A stretch of 64,000 nucleotides of DNA from Serratia proteamaculans (GTDB lineage: Bacteria; Pseudomonadota; Gammaproteobacteria; Enterobacterales; Enterobacteriaceae). Of this stretch, positions 28,514 to 38,507 are shown one piece after another. Position 1 is the first letter of the stretch, and the number at the start of each line of letters is the position of its first letter. Below the pieces are notes generated by a model. It was not told the DNA's origin, searched no databases, and saw only the letters and a list, made by a program, of their open reading frames with translations. The stretch is from assembly GCF_013337185.1 (NCBI RefSeq), contig NZ_SWDE01000001.1, forward strand, positions 992,001 to 1,056,000, read 5' to 3'. The translations under genes and the position numbers were made by a program.

Positions 28514-28874
28514 GGTATCCGCCCTCAGAATATCGCGTTTCATTATGCGGAACCGATCCGGATCAAATATTGCGACAGGTCATTTTTAGCCAGATTTAAC
28601 GGAAATCATTAAACCTTGTGATGATTTTCCGCATTGCCCAGGTCGCCACGCCCGAAGTCATCGTCCGCCACGGCCTCTGTTGTGTGATCCTCTTCACGAC
28701 GGGTACCGGTTGTCAGCCACTGACCACCGGTGCCTATTTCCGCCCACTAATTGCATCACCGAATCTTTCCTCCTATAACTTAGCCAAGGCAGAGTTTGCC
28801 CCTTTCTTTTTCGCCATCCCAGGGAGCTTTATCGTCAACGTCGTTATCCATTAAAATATAAAAAAGGAACTGAC
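28514..28874. other. Divergent regulatory region pepT / PTS operon
   Basis: No credible gene. On the pepT side 28553-28566 reads, on the minus strand, TTGAT-CCGG-ATCGG, which matches the FNR consensus at 8 of 10 bases. On the PTS side there are two CRP-like sites: 28617-28632 (8 of 10) and the stronger 28683-28698. A promoter TTGCAT-N17-TATAAC at 28751-28779 would start transcription near 28786, placing the stronger CRP site at about -95. Confidence 0.5.
28683..28698 (+). promoter_or_regulatory. CRP-like site upstream of PTS operon
   Basis: TGTGA-TCCTCT-TCACG matches TGTGA-N6-TCACA at 9 of 10 conserved bases. It lies 177 bp before the PTS start, as expected for a catabolite-controlled sugar operon. 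Confidence 0.55.
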
Positions 28875-30434
28875 ATGAAAGGTATTATCGATAATATCTT
28901 AAGCAAGCTGCAGCTTTTTTCCAAAGCCATGATGGGCCCGATATTCTTTTTGCCGGTTATTGGTTTAATCCTGGCGTTAAGTTCTATTCTTACCAATGCC
29001 ACCTTGGTAAATGAAAACTCCGGGATTTTCCATGTGGGGAAAATGCTCGGCGATACCTTCTGGCCATTATTTGGTAATCTCGGGTTGATATTCTGTATCG
29101 GTATTACCTATGGATTAGCCAGGGATAAAAAGAGCGAGGCCGCATTGGTGGCGGTAATGTGCTTTATCATGTTCCTCGGCGCCAACTCGTCTTATCTGCA
29201 GCTTAGCGGCCACGTAGCGCAAAAAATCAACGGCGAATTTTACGGCACCGGGCAAACCGAACTGCTGGGTTTCACCGTGGTGGATATGGGCATATTTCTT
29301 GGCCTGATCCTCGGCATGACTATCGCCTGGGTGCATAACCGCCTGTGCAACGTTGAACTCAATGGCGTGTTATCGGTTTATGGCGGCTCCAAACTGGTGC
29401 TGATCGCCATGACGCCGGTGATTGTGCTGTATGCCATCGCCTTCAGCTATCTGTGGCCGGCTATCTCACACGGCCTGATCTCGCTGACCGGCTTTATGAA
29501 AAGCTCCGGTTCGCTTGGCGTATTCGTTTACGGTTTCTTCGAGAAATTCCTGATTCCCACCGGGCTGCACCACTTCATCTGGTCTCCGTTCCAGCTCACC
29601 AGCATCGGCGGTTCGATCGTGCAGGATGGCCACACCGTTTCTGGCTCTCAGGCGATTTTCCTGGCCTATATGCGTGACCCGAGTATCTCGCCGTTGATGA
29701 ATGAAGCGCTACGCTTCTCGCAGCAGGGTATGGTGACCATCTTTGGCCTGTCAGGCGCGGCGCTGGCTTTTTATCACACCGCCAAACCGGAAAAGAAAAT
29801 GCTGGCCAAGGCTATCCTGATCCCGGCCATCACCACCTCGATTCTGGTGGGCATCACCGAACCGATCGAGTTCACCTTCCTGTTCATTTCGCCGCTGCTG
29901 TGGGTGATCCATGCGGTGCTGACTGCGCTGTCACAGGTAGCCTGCAACCTGTTCGAGGTGCGGCCCTGGGGCGCCAGCGGCCTGATTGAGTTCCTGGTGT
30001 ATAACCTGCCGTTGCCGGTGGCCCTCACTCGCTGGCCGCTGTACGTGGTGATCGGCCTGATTCAGTTCGCCGTCTATTACCTGGTATTCAAAACGCTGGT
30101 GCTGAAGCTTAATTTAAAAACGCCGGGCCGCGAGGATGACGACGAGGTCAAACTTTATTCAAAACTTGAGTATCAAAATAGTAAAAATGCGCCTAATGAA
30201 TTGAGTGGGATCATTATTCGAGCGCTAGGCGGCAAAGACAATATTATTTCCGTCGACAACTGTTTCACCCGGCTCAGGGTTGAATTAAAAGACATGCAAC
30301 TGGTAGATGAAGCGGCATTAAAAAGTACCGGAGCCAAAGGCGTGGTGAAAAATAGGCGCGAGGTGCAGGTTATTTATGGTGTCACCGTTGGCAAGGTCAA
30401 AAACCAGGTCGAGAAGTATTTAGCAGCACTCTGA
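28875..30434 (+). CDS. PTS transporter EIICB, glucose/alpha-glucoside family
   Basis: The 519-residue protein joins a membrane EIIC domain (about residues 1-400) to a C-terminal EIIB domain. EIIC features include MGPIFFLPVIGLILALSS at the start, GLHHFIWSPFQ and GITEPIEFTFLFISP; EIIB has the phosphorylated cysteine in DNCFTRLRVEL. This is the glucose-superfamily layout of alpha-glucoside permeases (AglA, MalX-like). No EIIA domain is encoded nearby, so the glucose EIIA (Crr) or another free EIIA would be needed. An AAAGGA ribosome site precedes the ATG. The GH4 enzyme gene follows 26 bp later. Confidence 0.9.
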   Translation: MKGIIDNILSKLQLFSKAMMGPIFFLPVIGLILALSSILTNATLVNENSGIFHVGKMLGDTFWPLFGNLGLIFCIGITYGLARDKKSEAALVAVMCFIMFLGANSSYLQLSGHVAQKINGEFYGTGQTELLGFTVVDMGIFLGLILGMTIAWVHNRLCNVELNGVLSVYGGSKLVLIAMTPVIVLYAIAFSYLWPAISHGLISLTGFMKSSGSLGVFVYGFFEKFLIPTGLHHFIWSPFQLTSIGGSIVQDGHTVSGSQAIFLAYMRDPSISPLMNEALRFSQQGMVTIFGLSGAALAFYHTAKPEKKMLAKAILIPAITTSILVGITEPIEFTFLFISPLLWVIHAVLTALSQVACNLFEVRPWGASGLIEFLVYNLPLPVALTRWPLYVVIGLIQFAVYYLVFKTLVLKLNLKTPGREDDDEVKLYSKLEYQNSKNAPNELSGIIIRALGGKDNIISVDNCFTRLRVELKDMQLVDEAALKSTGAKGVVKNRREVQVIYGVTVGKVKNQVEKYLAAL

Positions 30435-30459
30435 CATTTATTAATTTGGGAGATATTAA

Positions 30460-31845
30460 ATGAAATTAACCGTTCTGGGCGGCGGCGGTGTGCGTTCGCC
30501 GTTCCTGGCCAAATCTATCGCCTACAATGCCCACCGTATCGGCGTCACTGAAGTGGTGTTTATGGACACCGATCAACATAAACTGGCCGTATACGGTGCC
30601 ATCGCTCAGGGGGTATTCCAGCGTATTCGCAGCGATATCGCCTTCAGCCTGACCAGCGATGCGCATCAGGCACTGAGCGGTGCAGACTATATCATCACCA
30701 CCCTGCGTATCGGCGGCGAAGAAGGCCGTATTTATGATGAACGCATCGCGCTCGACCATCAGGTTCTGGGGCAGGAAACCACCGGTGCCGGCGGCTTCGC
30801 CATGGCGATGCGTTCAATCCCGGCGATTATCGATTACTGCCGAATGATCGAACAGCTGTCGTCGCCAGGCGCAGTGCTATTCAACTTCACCAACCCTTCC
30901 GGCATGGTGACCGAAGCTATCATCAAATCGGGCTTTAAACGCCAGGTGTACGGCATCTGTGACGCGCCCAGCGAGTTTATTCGCGAACTGGCCGAGCTGT
31001 TGGGTTGCCGCGAGAGTGAATTGAGTATCGACTGCTTTGGCCTGAATCACCTGTCCTGGTTCCGCAATGCCAGGGTCAACGGCGAACCGGTAACCGAACG
31101 GTTGCTGGCGGACCCACGCCTGTACCGCGACACCTGCATGAAATACTTCTCACCCGAGCTGGTCGAACTCTCCGATAACCTGATGCTCAACGAGTATCTG
31201 TATTACTACTACTACCGCGAACAAGCGATCGCCGCTATCGTCAGCGCCGGTGAAACCCGCGGCGAGCAAATTGCGCAGATCAACCGGCAGATGTTGGCAG
31301 ACTTGGCCGAGCTGGACATCCCAAACCAACTGGATAAAGCCTTCAGCCTCTATTTCAGCCATTATCTGACGCGCGAAAACTCGTACATGCAGCGCGAGTC
31401 CAGCCAGGGCAAGGTGAAAGAGCGTGCCATGCTGACGCTGCAACAGTTTATCGAACAACCGGACAGCGGCGGCTACGCCGGCGTAGCGATCGATATTCTG
31501 GAGGCGGTGAGCAGTGGCCAGCAAAAACGCGTGGTGGTATCGATGCAAAACAACGACACGCTGGACTTCCTGCATCCTGAGGACGTGATTGAAATCAGCT
31601 GTGAACTGAGCAGTGCGGGCATTCATCCGGTGAAAATGCGCGATATTCCCGATACGCAGAAAAACCTGATCGCCCGGGTGAAAGAGTACGAAAGGCTGGC
31701 AGTAGAAGCGATTCTGGAAGGTAACCGTAAAAAGGCCATCAAAGCTTTGATGGTGCACCCGCTGGTGAATTCCTACTCGCTGGCGAAAACGCTGGTGGAG
31801 GAGTACCTGCAGGCCCATCGGCAATATGCCGAACATTGGCGTTAA
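30460..31845 (+). CDS. GH4 family 6-phospho-glycosidase
   Basis: The 461-residue protein is a glycoside hydrolase family 4 enzyme, with the N-terminal NAD motif LGGGGVRSPFLAKSI, GQETTGAGGFAMAMRS and a FTNPSG segment. GH4 enzymes hydrolyse phosphorylated disaccharides by an NAD+ and Mn2+ dependent oxidation-elimination route. The substrate-discriminating motif that reads CDMP in 6-phospho-alpha-glucosidases and CN(V/I)P in the beta enzymes reads CDAP here (within GICDAPSEF), which favours alpha-linked substrates but does not prove it. The final GNRKKAIKALMVHPLVNSY region is common to many GH4 proteins. It is the second gene of the PTS operon. Confidence 0.88.
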   Translation: MKLTVLGGGGVRSPFLAKSIAYNAHRIGVTEVVFMDTDQHKLAVYGAIAQGVFQRIRSDIAFSLTSDAHQALSGADYIITTLRIGGEEGRIYDERIALDHQVLGQETTGAGGFAMAMRSIPAIIDYCRMIEQLSSPGAVLFNFTNPSGMVTEAIIKSGFKRQVYGICDAPSEFIRELAELLGCRESELSIDCFGLNHLSWFRNARVNGEPVTERLLADPRLYRDTCMKYFSPELVELSDNLMLNEYLYYYYYREQAIAAIVSAGETRGEQIAQINRQMLADLAELDIPNQLDKAFSLYFSHYLTRENSYMQRESSQGKVKERAMLTLQQFIEQPDSGGYAGVAIDILEAVSSGQQKRVVVSMQNNDTLDFLHPEDVIEISCELSSAGIHPVKMRDIPDTQKNLIARVKEYERLAVEAILEGNRKKAIKALMVHPLVNSYSLAKTLVEEYLQAHRQYAEHWR

Positions 31846-31861
31846 TCCCGGCGGCGCGGCC

Positions 31862-32632
31862 TCAGCGGCTGCGCCGTTCAAACCAGGCTTTGATCAGGTT
31901 TTCAAACCCCAGCAAACAGTGACCAAAGAACGGGTTGGGATAATAGATATCATGGTCATATTTTTGGCGATCTTCGTAGATAAAACTCATATCGGCCTGC
32001 TGCGCCAGCGGGCTGTCACCGTCGCCACAGAACGCCGCCAGCCGGATATCGTTACGCTTCACCGCCTCGCTCCAGTTCAATGCCGAACCACTATTGCCCG
32101 ATTTTGAAATCACGATCACCATATTGAAACGAAAACGCGTCTCCCGATCGAGAATATCGAAGTCCGGCCACAGCGACAGATAGCTGTCGATGCCCAGAGT
32201 CATAAACTTGTTGTACATGTACTGCGCCACCAGCTGCGAGAAACCGCTACCGTGGATCAGAATTTTGCCCTCGTCGAGCAGATCGAGGAACTGCGCCTGC
32301 TGCTGCACGCTAACCGCCACGGGGGCCGACTTTTCAGCCAGATAGGCCGGTGCCATGGCCAGATTGAATTTGATAAAATACACCAGCTCCAGATAGCCGC
32401 GAAATCCCAACTTTTTGGCCAGCCGCACAACCGTTGACGGCGAGCTATAACAACGGGCGGACAGCGCACGAATGCCCTCGTCGATGCAGGCATCGGGGTT
32501 ATCGAGAATACAGTTGAGAATAGCCAGATCCGTTTTGCTCAGATCTGCCTGACTGAATACCTGTTTGAAGTTCACCGTCACCCCGTTGGCGCTATTATGA
32601 CGAAAGAAGCTGGGTATTTTCTGGATGGACAA
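31862..32632 (-). CDS. MurR/RpiR-family transcriptional regulator
   Basis: The protein (up to 256 residues) has an N-terminal RpiR helix-turn-helix (LSARCYSSPSTVVRLAKKLG) and a C-terminal SIS domain that senses phosphosugars (KILIHGSGFSQLVAQYMYNK and VIVISKSGNSGSA). It is convergent with the GH4 gene and almost certainly controls the PTS/GH4 pair, sensing a phospho-disaccharide or glucose-6-phosphate. The start is uncertain: 32632 is a TTG; a GTG at 32575 is also possible and would drop 19 residues. Confidence 0.88.
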   Translation of the reverse strand: MSIQKIPSFFRHNSANGVTVNFKQVFSQADLSKTDLAILNCILDNPDACIDEGIRALSARCYSSPSTVVRLAKKLGFRGYLELVYFIKFNLAMAPAYLAEKSAPVAVSVQQQAQFLDLLDEGKILIHGSGFSQLVAQYMYNKFMTLGIDSYLSLWPDFDILDRETRFRFNMVIVISKSGNSGSALNWSEAVKRNDIRLAAFCGDGDSPLAQQADMSFIYEDRQKYDHDIYYPNPFFGHCLLGFENLIKAWFERRSR

Positions 32633-32654
32633 CTCGTGGAGCGGCGGGTGTATA

Positions 32655-32685
32655 ACCCCAGGGAGAAAAAACTTTCCCCTGGGGT
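32655..32685 (-). terminator. Hairpin after cobB
   Basis: Stem ACCCCAGGG / CCCTGGGGT with a 13-base loop that can pair further (AGAAA with TTTC). It is just beyond the cobB stop and would end the nagK-cobB transcript. Confidence 0.65.
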
Positions 32686-32690
32686 CAAAC

Positions 32691-33527
32691 TTAAGGCTGA
32701 TCCGCTCGTGCTACCTTGCCGACCAGAAATTTATGCACAAAGCGCGGTACCACGGCGCTGGCCTGGCCATAGTGTTTTTCATCAAACTGGCTCTCGACCT
32801 GGCTGGGTTCCAGATTCAGCTCCATGGTGTGCGCCCCGCCCAAGCGGGCCTCATGCACAAAACCGGCGGCCGGATAAACGTGGCCTGAGGTGCCAATAGC
32901 AACGAAAAAGTCTGCCTTGGCCAGTGCCTGATAGATTTCATCCATGCCCAGCGGCATTTCGCCGAACCATACTATGTGCGGCCGCAGCGGTGCCGGGAAC
33001 TGGCAGCAATGGCAGCGATCCTCGACGCTGAGATCTTCCGGCCAGTCAAATACCTGCCCGGAACTGGTACAGCGCACTTTCAGCAGTTCGCCGTGCATAT
33101 GCAGCACCCGGGTGCTGCCGGCACGTTCGTGCAGATTATCGATATTCTGCGTCACCAGCAGGAAGTTATCTCCCAGCCAGGCTTCCAGATCGGCCAGGGC
33201 ACGGTGCGCGGCATTAGGCGCAATCTCTGCCGACTGCAGTTGGCGGCGACGCTCATTGTAAAACGCCTGAACCAGCTGCGGATCGCGCTGATAGCCTTCC
33301 GGTGTGGCAACGTCCTCCACCCGGTGTTCTTCCCACAGCCCGTCGGCAGCGCGAAAGGTGCGAATACCCGACTCAGCCGAGATCCCGGCCCCGGTCAACA
33401 CCACGACAAACGGCTTTTTCAGCTCGGCGGCCGCCATGGTATCGCGATGAAAAATCCGCGAACGAAAGCGCTGATGCAGCACATGCTTACTCTTGCGAAA
33501 CTGACACAGCCGATGGCGAGTGTGCAT
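32691..33527 (-). CDS. cobB: NAD-dependent protein lysine deacylase CobB (sirtuin)
   Basis: CobB removes acetyl and succinyl groups from lysines using NAD+. The 278-residue protein has the sirtuin motifs [14 protein letters not shown] (residues 47-60), TQNIDNLH (127-133), catalytic His145 and zinc ligands Cys153, Cys172, Cys174 or Cys175. Tyr90 and Arg93 (AFYNERR) are the residues that give desuccinylase activity in E. coli CobB. The N-terminal basic extension of about 30 residues corresponds to the long E. coli isoform. The nagK gene lies 11 bp upstream, as in E. coli. Confidence 0.96.
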   Translation of the reverse strand: MHTRHRLCQFRKSKHVLHQRFRSRIFHRDTMAAAELKKPFVVVLTGAGISAESGIRTFRAADGLWEEHRVEDVATPEGYQRDPQLVQAFYNERRRQLQSAEIAPNAAHRALADLEAWLGDNFLLVTQNIDNLHERAGSTRVLHMHGELLKVRCTSSGQVFDWPEDLSVEDRCHCCQFPAPLRPHIVWFGEMPLGMDEIYQALAKADFFVAIGTSGHVYPAAGFVHEARLGGAHTMELNLEPSQVESQFDEKHYGQASAVVPRFVHKFLVGKVARADQP

Positions 33528-33538
33528 TAACTCTCTCC

Positions 33539-34459
33539 TTACTTTTCCCTGTTGACCAAATTGAGGAACGCGGCTCCGCGCACCCCACCGGCGTCGCCGT
33601 AGCGCGCCTTTTCAATCCGTGGCAACTTGGCCACGCGCAACAGATGTGCCGGCAAACGCTGCGGTAATTCCTGGTAGATCGCTTCAAAGTTCGACAAACC
33701 ACCGCCAATCACCACCAGATGGGGATCGATGATGGTCAGCAGATTACCCAGACATATCGCCAGCACGTCCATAAAACGTTCGACGTGAGCCACGGCCTGC
33801 GGCTCACCCGACTGATAATGCGCAATGATCTGCTGCGCAGGCAAGTGCTGCTGGTAAAAGTGGGCGTACATCCACTCAAAACCGCGGCCGGAAATGTAAT
33901 TTTCGATGCAACCCTGATGACCGCAGCCACAGGGAACGCGAGGTATATCACGGCCCAGCACCTCAAGGGCATCTACCGGCAGGCGGAAGTGGCCGAATTC
34001 ACCGGCGATATAATTGCGCCCGGAGACCACCTTGCCATCAACGATCAACCCGCCGCCAACCCCGGTGCCGAGAATAATGCCCAATACCGTTGGATAGTGT
34101 CGGAACTCTTCGTCCCAGGCTTCCGAAAGCGCAAAGCAGTTGGCGTCATTATCAATACGCACTTCACGACCAATCAGTTCAGCCAGGTCATGCGGCAACT
34201 TCTGCCCCATCGCCGCCGGCACGTTGGCGGTGAACACGGTGCCGTCGTCATCGTTGGGCAGACCCGGAATGCCGATGCCGACCATGCCCTTCTGGCCGCA
34301 AAACGCATCGGCTTCAAAGGTCAGATCGCGCAGTGTCGCCAGCAGTTGCTGATAATCTTCACGCGGCGTCGGCACTCTTTTTTGCCAAATGCGCTGCAGG
34401 TCTGCGTCGAATACGCCCAGCTCAATCTTGGTGCCGCCCATATCGAAACCGTAGTACAT
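33539..34459 (-). CDS. nagK: N-acetyl-D-glucosamine kinase
   Basis: NagK phosphorylates GlcNAc released from recycled peptidoglycan. The 306-residue protein is a ROK-family kinase with the ATP motif [13 protein letters not shown] at the N terminus, the catalytic aspartate region [26 protein letters not shown] and the zinc motif [17 protein letters not shown]. It precedes cobB and follows the lolE terminator, so it likely has its own promoter in the 55-bp gap or reads through from lolCDE. Confidence 0.95.
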   Translation of the reverse strand: MYYGFDMGGTKIELGVFDADLQRIWQKRVPTPREDYQQLLATLRDLTFEADAFCGQKGMVGIGIPGLPNDDDGTVFTANVPAAMGQKLPHDLAELIGREVRIDNDANCFALSEAWDEEFRHYPTVLGIILGTGVGGGLIVDGKVVSGRNYIAGEFGHFRLPVDALEVLGRDIPRVPCGCGHQGCIENYISGRGFEWMYAHFYQQHLPAQQIIAHYQSGEPQAVAHVERFMDVLAICLGNLLTIIDPHLVVIGGGLSNFEAIYQELPQRLPAHLLRVAKLPRIEKARYGDAGGVRGAAFLNLVNREK

Positions 34460-34473
34460 AACCCACCCTCAGG

Positions 34474-34505
34474 CTAAAAAAATGGGGCGGCATCTCTGCC
34501 TCCCC
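34474..34505 (-). terminator. lolCDE terminator
   Basis: Stem GGGGCGGCA / TGCCTCCCC with a TCTC loop and one mismatch, followed on the minus strand by seven T. Confidence 0.85.
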
Positions 34506-34514
34506 TGATTTTGA

Positions 34515-35762
34515 TTATTGTCCGCTCAACACTCGTGCCGGATCGATACGGCTGGCGCGCCTGGCCGGATACCAGCTAGCCAACAGGCTGAGTACCAGCG
34601 CGGTCACCAATACAATCACCACGTCCAGCCAGTGCAGCTCGGAAGGCAGGAAGTCGATGAAGTAAATATCTCCCGACAGGAATGAGTGCCCCATCAGCTT
34701 TTCCAGCCCTTTGATGATATTGGTCAGTTGCAGCGAGGCGATCACCCCGACCACCACGCCGCTGACGCTGCCCACCAGCCCGGCCAACAGGCCGTACCAA
34801 ATAAATATGGCGCGGATAAACCCGTCTTTGGCACCCAGGGTGCGCAGCACGGCGATATCGCCACTCTTGTCCTTCACCGCCATCACCAGCGTAGAAACGA
34901 TATTAAAGCAGGCAACCCCGATCACCAGCACCATCGCCAGATACATGATGGCGCGGATCATCTGGATATCGCGGTACATATAGCCGTAGGTGCCAATCCA
35001 GCTCTTGATGTAAACGTAGGAGTTGGTGACCTCGCCGGCGTCACGCACCAGTTTGTTGGCGGCAAATACGTCGTTCACCTTGATGGCAATGCCGGTCACG
35101 CTGTCGCCCATATCCAGATACTGCTGGGCATCGGCCAACGGCACCATCGCCAGGCTGTGATCAAGCTGTCCGCTAAGTTGCAAAATACCGGTCACGTGCA
35201 GACGAATACGTTTCGGTTGCAACAGCTTCATTTGCGGATCGCTGTTGGGGATCATCACCGTCACATAGCTGCCCTGCTTGACGCCAAGGGCATCGGCAAC
35301 GCCCTTGCCAAGGATCACCTGCTGCTCACCGCTTTTGAAGTTGGCCCAGGCGTCGCCCTGCACGTATTTCGGCAAGGCGCTCAGCTGATTTTCCTGCTGA
35401 GGATCAACGCCTTTGACGCCAACCGCACGCAGCTGCGCGCCATTTTCCATCAGGCCGGTAAAGTTGATATAGGGGGCGGCAGCCACAATGCCGGGCACCT
35501 TTTCCACCCGTTGCAGAATCGACGACCAGTCTTTGAATGGCTGTTTCACCGGTTCGATTTCACCGTGTGGCACCACCGCCAGAATGCGGTTTTTCAGTTC
35601 GCGCTCAAAACCGTTCATGGCACTCAGGCCGACGATCAGCACCGCCACGCCCAGCGCAATACCGATGGTGGAAATCACCGAAATCAGTGACACCATACCG
35701 CCACGCTTGCGCCCACGGCTGAAACGCAGGGCCGTCAGAAAGGAAAGTGACGCGCCTGCCAT
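34515..35762 (-). CDS. lolE: Lipoprotein-releasing ABC transporter permease LolE
   Basis: LolE is one of the two membrane subunits of LolCDE, which extracts outer-membrane lipoproteins from the inner membrane and hands them to LolA. The 415-residue protein (414 in E. coli) has an N-terminal membrane helix after [15 protein letters not shown], a large periplasmic domain (about 50-270) and three C-terminal helices. It overlaps the lolD stop by one base, making the lolC-lolD-lolE set a tightly coupled operon on the minus strand. Confidence 0.96.
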   Translation of the reverse strand: MAGASLSFLTALRFSRGRKRGGMVSLISVISTIGIALGVAVLIVGLSAMNGFERELKNRILAVVPHGEIEPVKQPFKDWSSILQRVEKVPGIVAAAPYINFTGLMENGAQLRAVGVKGVDPQQENQLSALPKYVQGDAWANFKSGEQQVILGKGVADALGVKQGSYVTVMIPNSDPQMKLLQPKRIRLHVTGILQLSGQLDHSLAMVPLADAQQYLDMGDSVTGIAIKVNDVFAANKLVRDAGEVTNSYVYIKSWIGTYGYMYRDIQMIRAIMYLAMVLVIGVACFNIVSTLVMAVKDKSGDIAVLRTLGAKDGFIRAIFIWYGLLAGLVGSVSGVVVGVIASLQLTNIIKGLEKLMGHSFLSGDIYFIDFLPSELHWLDVVIVLVTALVLSLLASWYPARRASRIDPARVLSGQ

Positions 35763-36466
35763 TACTCAGCCCCCAACAGGGTCAACTGGGCCTGCAGATG
35801 GCCGTCAGCCATTTCCAACTGGCGACTGAGGCGCTTGGCCAATTGCAGGTCATGGGTCACCACCAGGAACGCGGTGCCCTGGCGCACATTCAGTTCACCG
35901 AGCAGATCAAAGATGCTGTCGGCGGTGCGTTTATCCAGGTTGCCGGTGGGTTCATCCGCCAAAACCAGCGACGGATTATTCACCAGCGCACGGGCAATCG
36001 CCACGCGCTGACGTTCACCGCCGGACAGTTCTGAAGGCCGGTGCTTGCTGCGTTTTTCCAGCCCGACCGCGGTCAGCATTTCCAGCGCCTTTTCCTGCGC
36101 CTGCGCCGGTTTCATGCCGCCAATCAACAGTGGCATGGCGGCGTTTTCCAGTGCGGTAAAGTCCGGCAACAGGTGATGGAACTGGTAGATAAAACCAAGC
36201 TGGCGGTTGCGCAGTTCGGCCTTGGCCGCCGAGGACAACGTATTGAGCGACTGGCCCTTGTAAATCACCTCGCCGGAGGTCGGTGAATCCAGCCCGCCCA
36301 ACAGGTGCAACAGAGTACTTTTCCCGGAGCCCGAGCTACCGACAATCGCCATCATCTCGCCCGGCTGCATGGCAAAGCTGACATTACGCAGTACGTCGGT
36401 ATGCAGGTTGCCTTCCTGATACGTCTTGCACAGGTTGTCGCACTGCAACAAAAGATGGTTACTCAT
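35762..36466 (-). CDS. lolD: Lipoprotein-releasing ABC transporter ATPase LolD
   Basis: LolD powers lipoprotein release by LolCDE. The 234-residue protein has Walker [17 protein letters not shown] (about residues 42-57), the signature [15 protein letters not shown] and Walker [13 protein letters not shown]. It overlaps lolC by 8 bp and lolE by one base, so all three subunits are produced in step. Confidence 0.97.
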   Translation of the reverse strand: MSNHLLLQCDNLCKTYQEGNLHTDVLRNVSFAMQPGEMMAIVGSSGSGKSTLLHLLGGLDSPTSGEVIYKGQSLNTLSSAAKAELRNRQLGFIYQFHHLLPDFTALENAAMPLLIGGMKPAQAQEKALEMLTAVGLEKRSKHRPSELSGGERQRVAIARALVNNPSLVLADEPTGNLDKRTADSIFDLLGELNVRQGTAFLVVTHDLQLAKRLSRQLEMADGHLQAQLTLLGAE

Positions 36467-37661
36467 AACGTAAAGCCTCAGCGGGTTGTACGGCGGCAGC
36501 GCGCCATGAAGGGTAAAGCGTGGACAACAGGGAAACCGCCATCGCCGCTACGGCAATGACCGTCACCTGCAGCGGATCAACCGCCACCGGCAGCGATGCG
36601 CCGTCAATCAATGCGCCGAGGATCGGCATCAGGTTATTAAGATTGCTGGCCAGCAACACCCCGAGCAGCGTGCCGAGCAGCGAACCGATAATACCGGCGC
36701 TGGCACCCTGTACCATAAACACCGCCATCACCTGTCGACGCGTCAGGCCCTGGGTTTGCAAAATAGCCACTTCGCCCTGCTTTTCCATTACCAGCAGGCC
36801 AAGGGAAGTAATAATGTTAAATGCCGCCACCGCCACGATCAGGCTAAGCAACAGCCCCATCATGTTCTTCTCCATACGTACCGCCTGGAACAGCTCGCCC
36901 TTGCGTTCGCGCCAGTCTTTCCATTCGGTACCCTGCGGCAATTTCTGTTGGCTGAGGGTATCGACCGTCAGCGGCTGCTGCAGGAACAGGCGCCAACCGG
37001 TGATATTACCGGCCGGATAGCGCAGCAGGCGCGAAGCGTCCTGCTGATTGACCAGCATCTGGGTACCGTCTACTTCACTATTGGCATGGAAGGTGCCAAT
37101 CACGGTAAACAGACGCTGGATCGGAATGCGACCCATCGGTGTGAACTGGCTGGCGCTCGGCACCATCACCCGCAGCGGATCGCCACGTTTAACGCCAAGC
37201 TGCCCGGCTAACTGTTCGCCGATGATGATGTTGTATTGGCCCGGCTGCAGCTGTTGCTGTTTGACGTTCACCAGAAACGGCGTCAGCGGATCGGCTTCGT
37301 CCGGGTTCACCCCCAGCATCACCCCCACCGCTACGCTGCGGGCGCTTTGCAGCACCACGTCACCGGTAGTCAAGGGCGCAACGCGGCTGACACCCTGCAA
37401 GCCCTGCACCGCCGATGCCGGGATTTGTTGCGGGTTGATTGACCCCTGCGGGCTGGTGATCAACGCCTGCGGCATCAGGCCGAGGATATTGTTCTCCAGA
37501 TCCTTTTCAAAACCGTTCATCACCGACAAGACGGTAACCAACGCCATCACCCCCAGCGTAATGCCGATGGTGGAAAGCCAGGAAACAAACCGCCCGAAGC
37601 GGTCTGAAGCCCGCCCGCGCATGTAACGCAGGCCAATGAATAACGCGACAGGTTGATACAT
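36459..37661 (-). CDS. lolC: Lipoprotein-releasing ABC transporter permease LolC
   Basis: LolC is the LolA-docking membrane subunit of LolCDE. The 400-residue protein (399 in E. coli) starts [30 protein letters not shown] and has one N-terminal and three C-terminal helices around a periplasmic domain. It is the first gene of the operon and is distinct from lolE, the paralogous partner encoded two genes downstream. Confidence 0.96.
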   Translation of the reverse strand: MYQPVALFIGLRYMRGRASDRFGRFVSWLSTIGITLGVMALVTVLSVMNGFEKDLENNILGLMPQALITSPQGSINPQQIPASAVQGLQGVSRVAPLTTGDVVLQSARSVAVGVMLGVNPDEADPLTPFLVNVKQQQLQPGQYNIIIGEQLAGQLGVKRGDPLRVMVPSASQFTPMGRIPIQRLFTVIGTFHANSEVDGTQMLVNQQDASRLLRYPAGNITGWRLFLQQPLTVDTLSQQKLPQGTEWKDWRERKGELFQAVRMEKNMMGLLLSLIVAVAAFNIITSLGLLVMEKQGEVAILQTQGLTRRQVMAVFMVQGASAGIIGSLLGTLLGVLLASNLNNLMPILGALIDGASLPVAVDPLQVTVIAVAAMAVSLLSTLYPSWRAAAVQPAEALRYE

Positions 37662-37779
37662 GAAATCCGTTTTGTTGCCGTAGCTTAAGCGAAAGTGATC
37701 AAGGATAATAAAGGCTATACCCCGTTTAGGGAACCACCCTGACGCCTTTTATTCCGCTGATCCTGCTAACGGCAGCACG

Positions 37780-38433
37780 TCACCCGGCGTCACGCTTTAA
37801 CAGGTTGTAAACCGACACCCGCGAAATACCCAGGGCTTCCGCCGCCATGGTGGCTGCGCCGCGCAGTTGCAGATAGCCCTGCTGCTTTAACAGTTGGAGA
37901 GCCTGAAAACGTTGCTCGGAAGAGAGCGCACGCGGAGCGGTGGCATGCGAAGCCGCAAAGTTGTTGATCACCGAGGCGATGTCCGACAGCGAGCGTACAC
38001 CTTCGGCAACCGGCTGCGGCGTGCTCTGCACCACGGCGGTTAACTGCTGCAAAATAGCGGTGGCACTGTTGAAAATCGAGACGTCCAGATTAAGACAAAT
38101 CGCGGCCACAAAAACGCCCTGACTGTTGCGCAGACCTATTGAAGTGCTTTTGGCCGGGCGGCCGTCCGGGAAGGCATTGGCATAGTTTTGCACCACGTCA
38201 GGAAAATCCGGCGAGGCAATACGTTCCAGCCCCATTTCGCTGGCGGCGTCACCAATGTTGCGGTTAGACAGATTATTGGCGATGGCGACGATAGCACTCT
38301 CCGGCTGGGTCAGATCGTGCAGCACCACTTCACAACTGGGGGCAAACATCACGCCCAGCGCCTGGACAATTTTTTCCGCTTCGCGCAGTAACAGCGCATT
38401 TTCCTGCCTGAGATCGCTCATTAACTTAACCAT
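37780..38433 (-). CDS. YheO-like PAS/helix-turn-helix regulator
   Basis: The protein of about 217 residues has an N-terminal YheO-like PAS domain (PF08348; segment CEVVLHDLTQPESAIVAIANN) and a C-terminal helix-turn-helix (HTH_22; AATMAAEALGISRVSVYNLL). Relatives include YheO and DauR, which controls D-arginine catabolism. I start at the ATG at 38433 (MVKLMSDLRQENALL); 38421 is an alternative, and a longer open frame overlaps the divergent gene. It is divergent from a PLP-dependent lyase with only 74 bp between starts, so it likely regulates that enzyme. Confidence 0.85.
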   Translation of the reverse strand: MVKLMSDLRQENALLLREAEKIVQALGVMFAPSCEVVLHDLTQPESAIVAIANNLSNRNIGDAASEMGLERIASPDFPDVVQNYANAFPDGRPAKSTSIGLRNSQGVFVAAICLNLDVSIFNSATAILQQLTAVVQSTPQPVAEGVRSLSDIASVINNFAASHATAPRALSSEQRFQALQLLKQQGYLQLRGAATMAAEALGISRVSVYNLLKRDAG

Positions 38434-38507
38434 TTGACAATAACTTAACAAAGAGTAAATTAAAATTTCCGGGTAATCAATCACCCTTTCACCAGCGCGA
38501 GGTCGCC

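Noticed and set aside
28618-28854. 78-codon plus-strand frame between pepT and the PTS gene
   Set aside because: It covers the likely CRP site and promoter, has no ribosome site and no recognisable domain.
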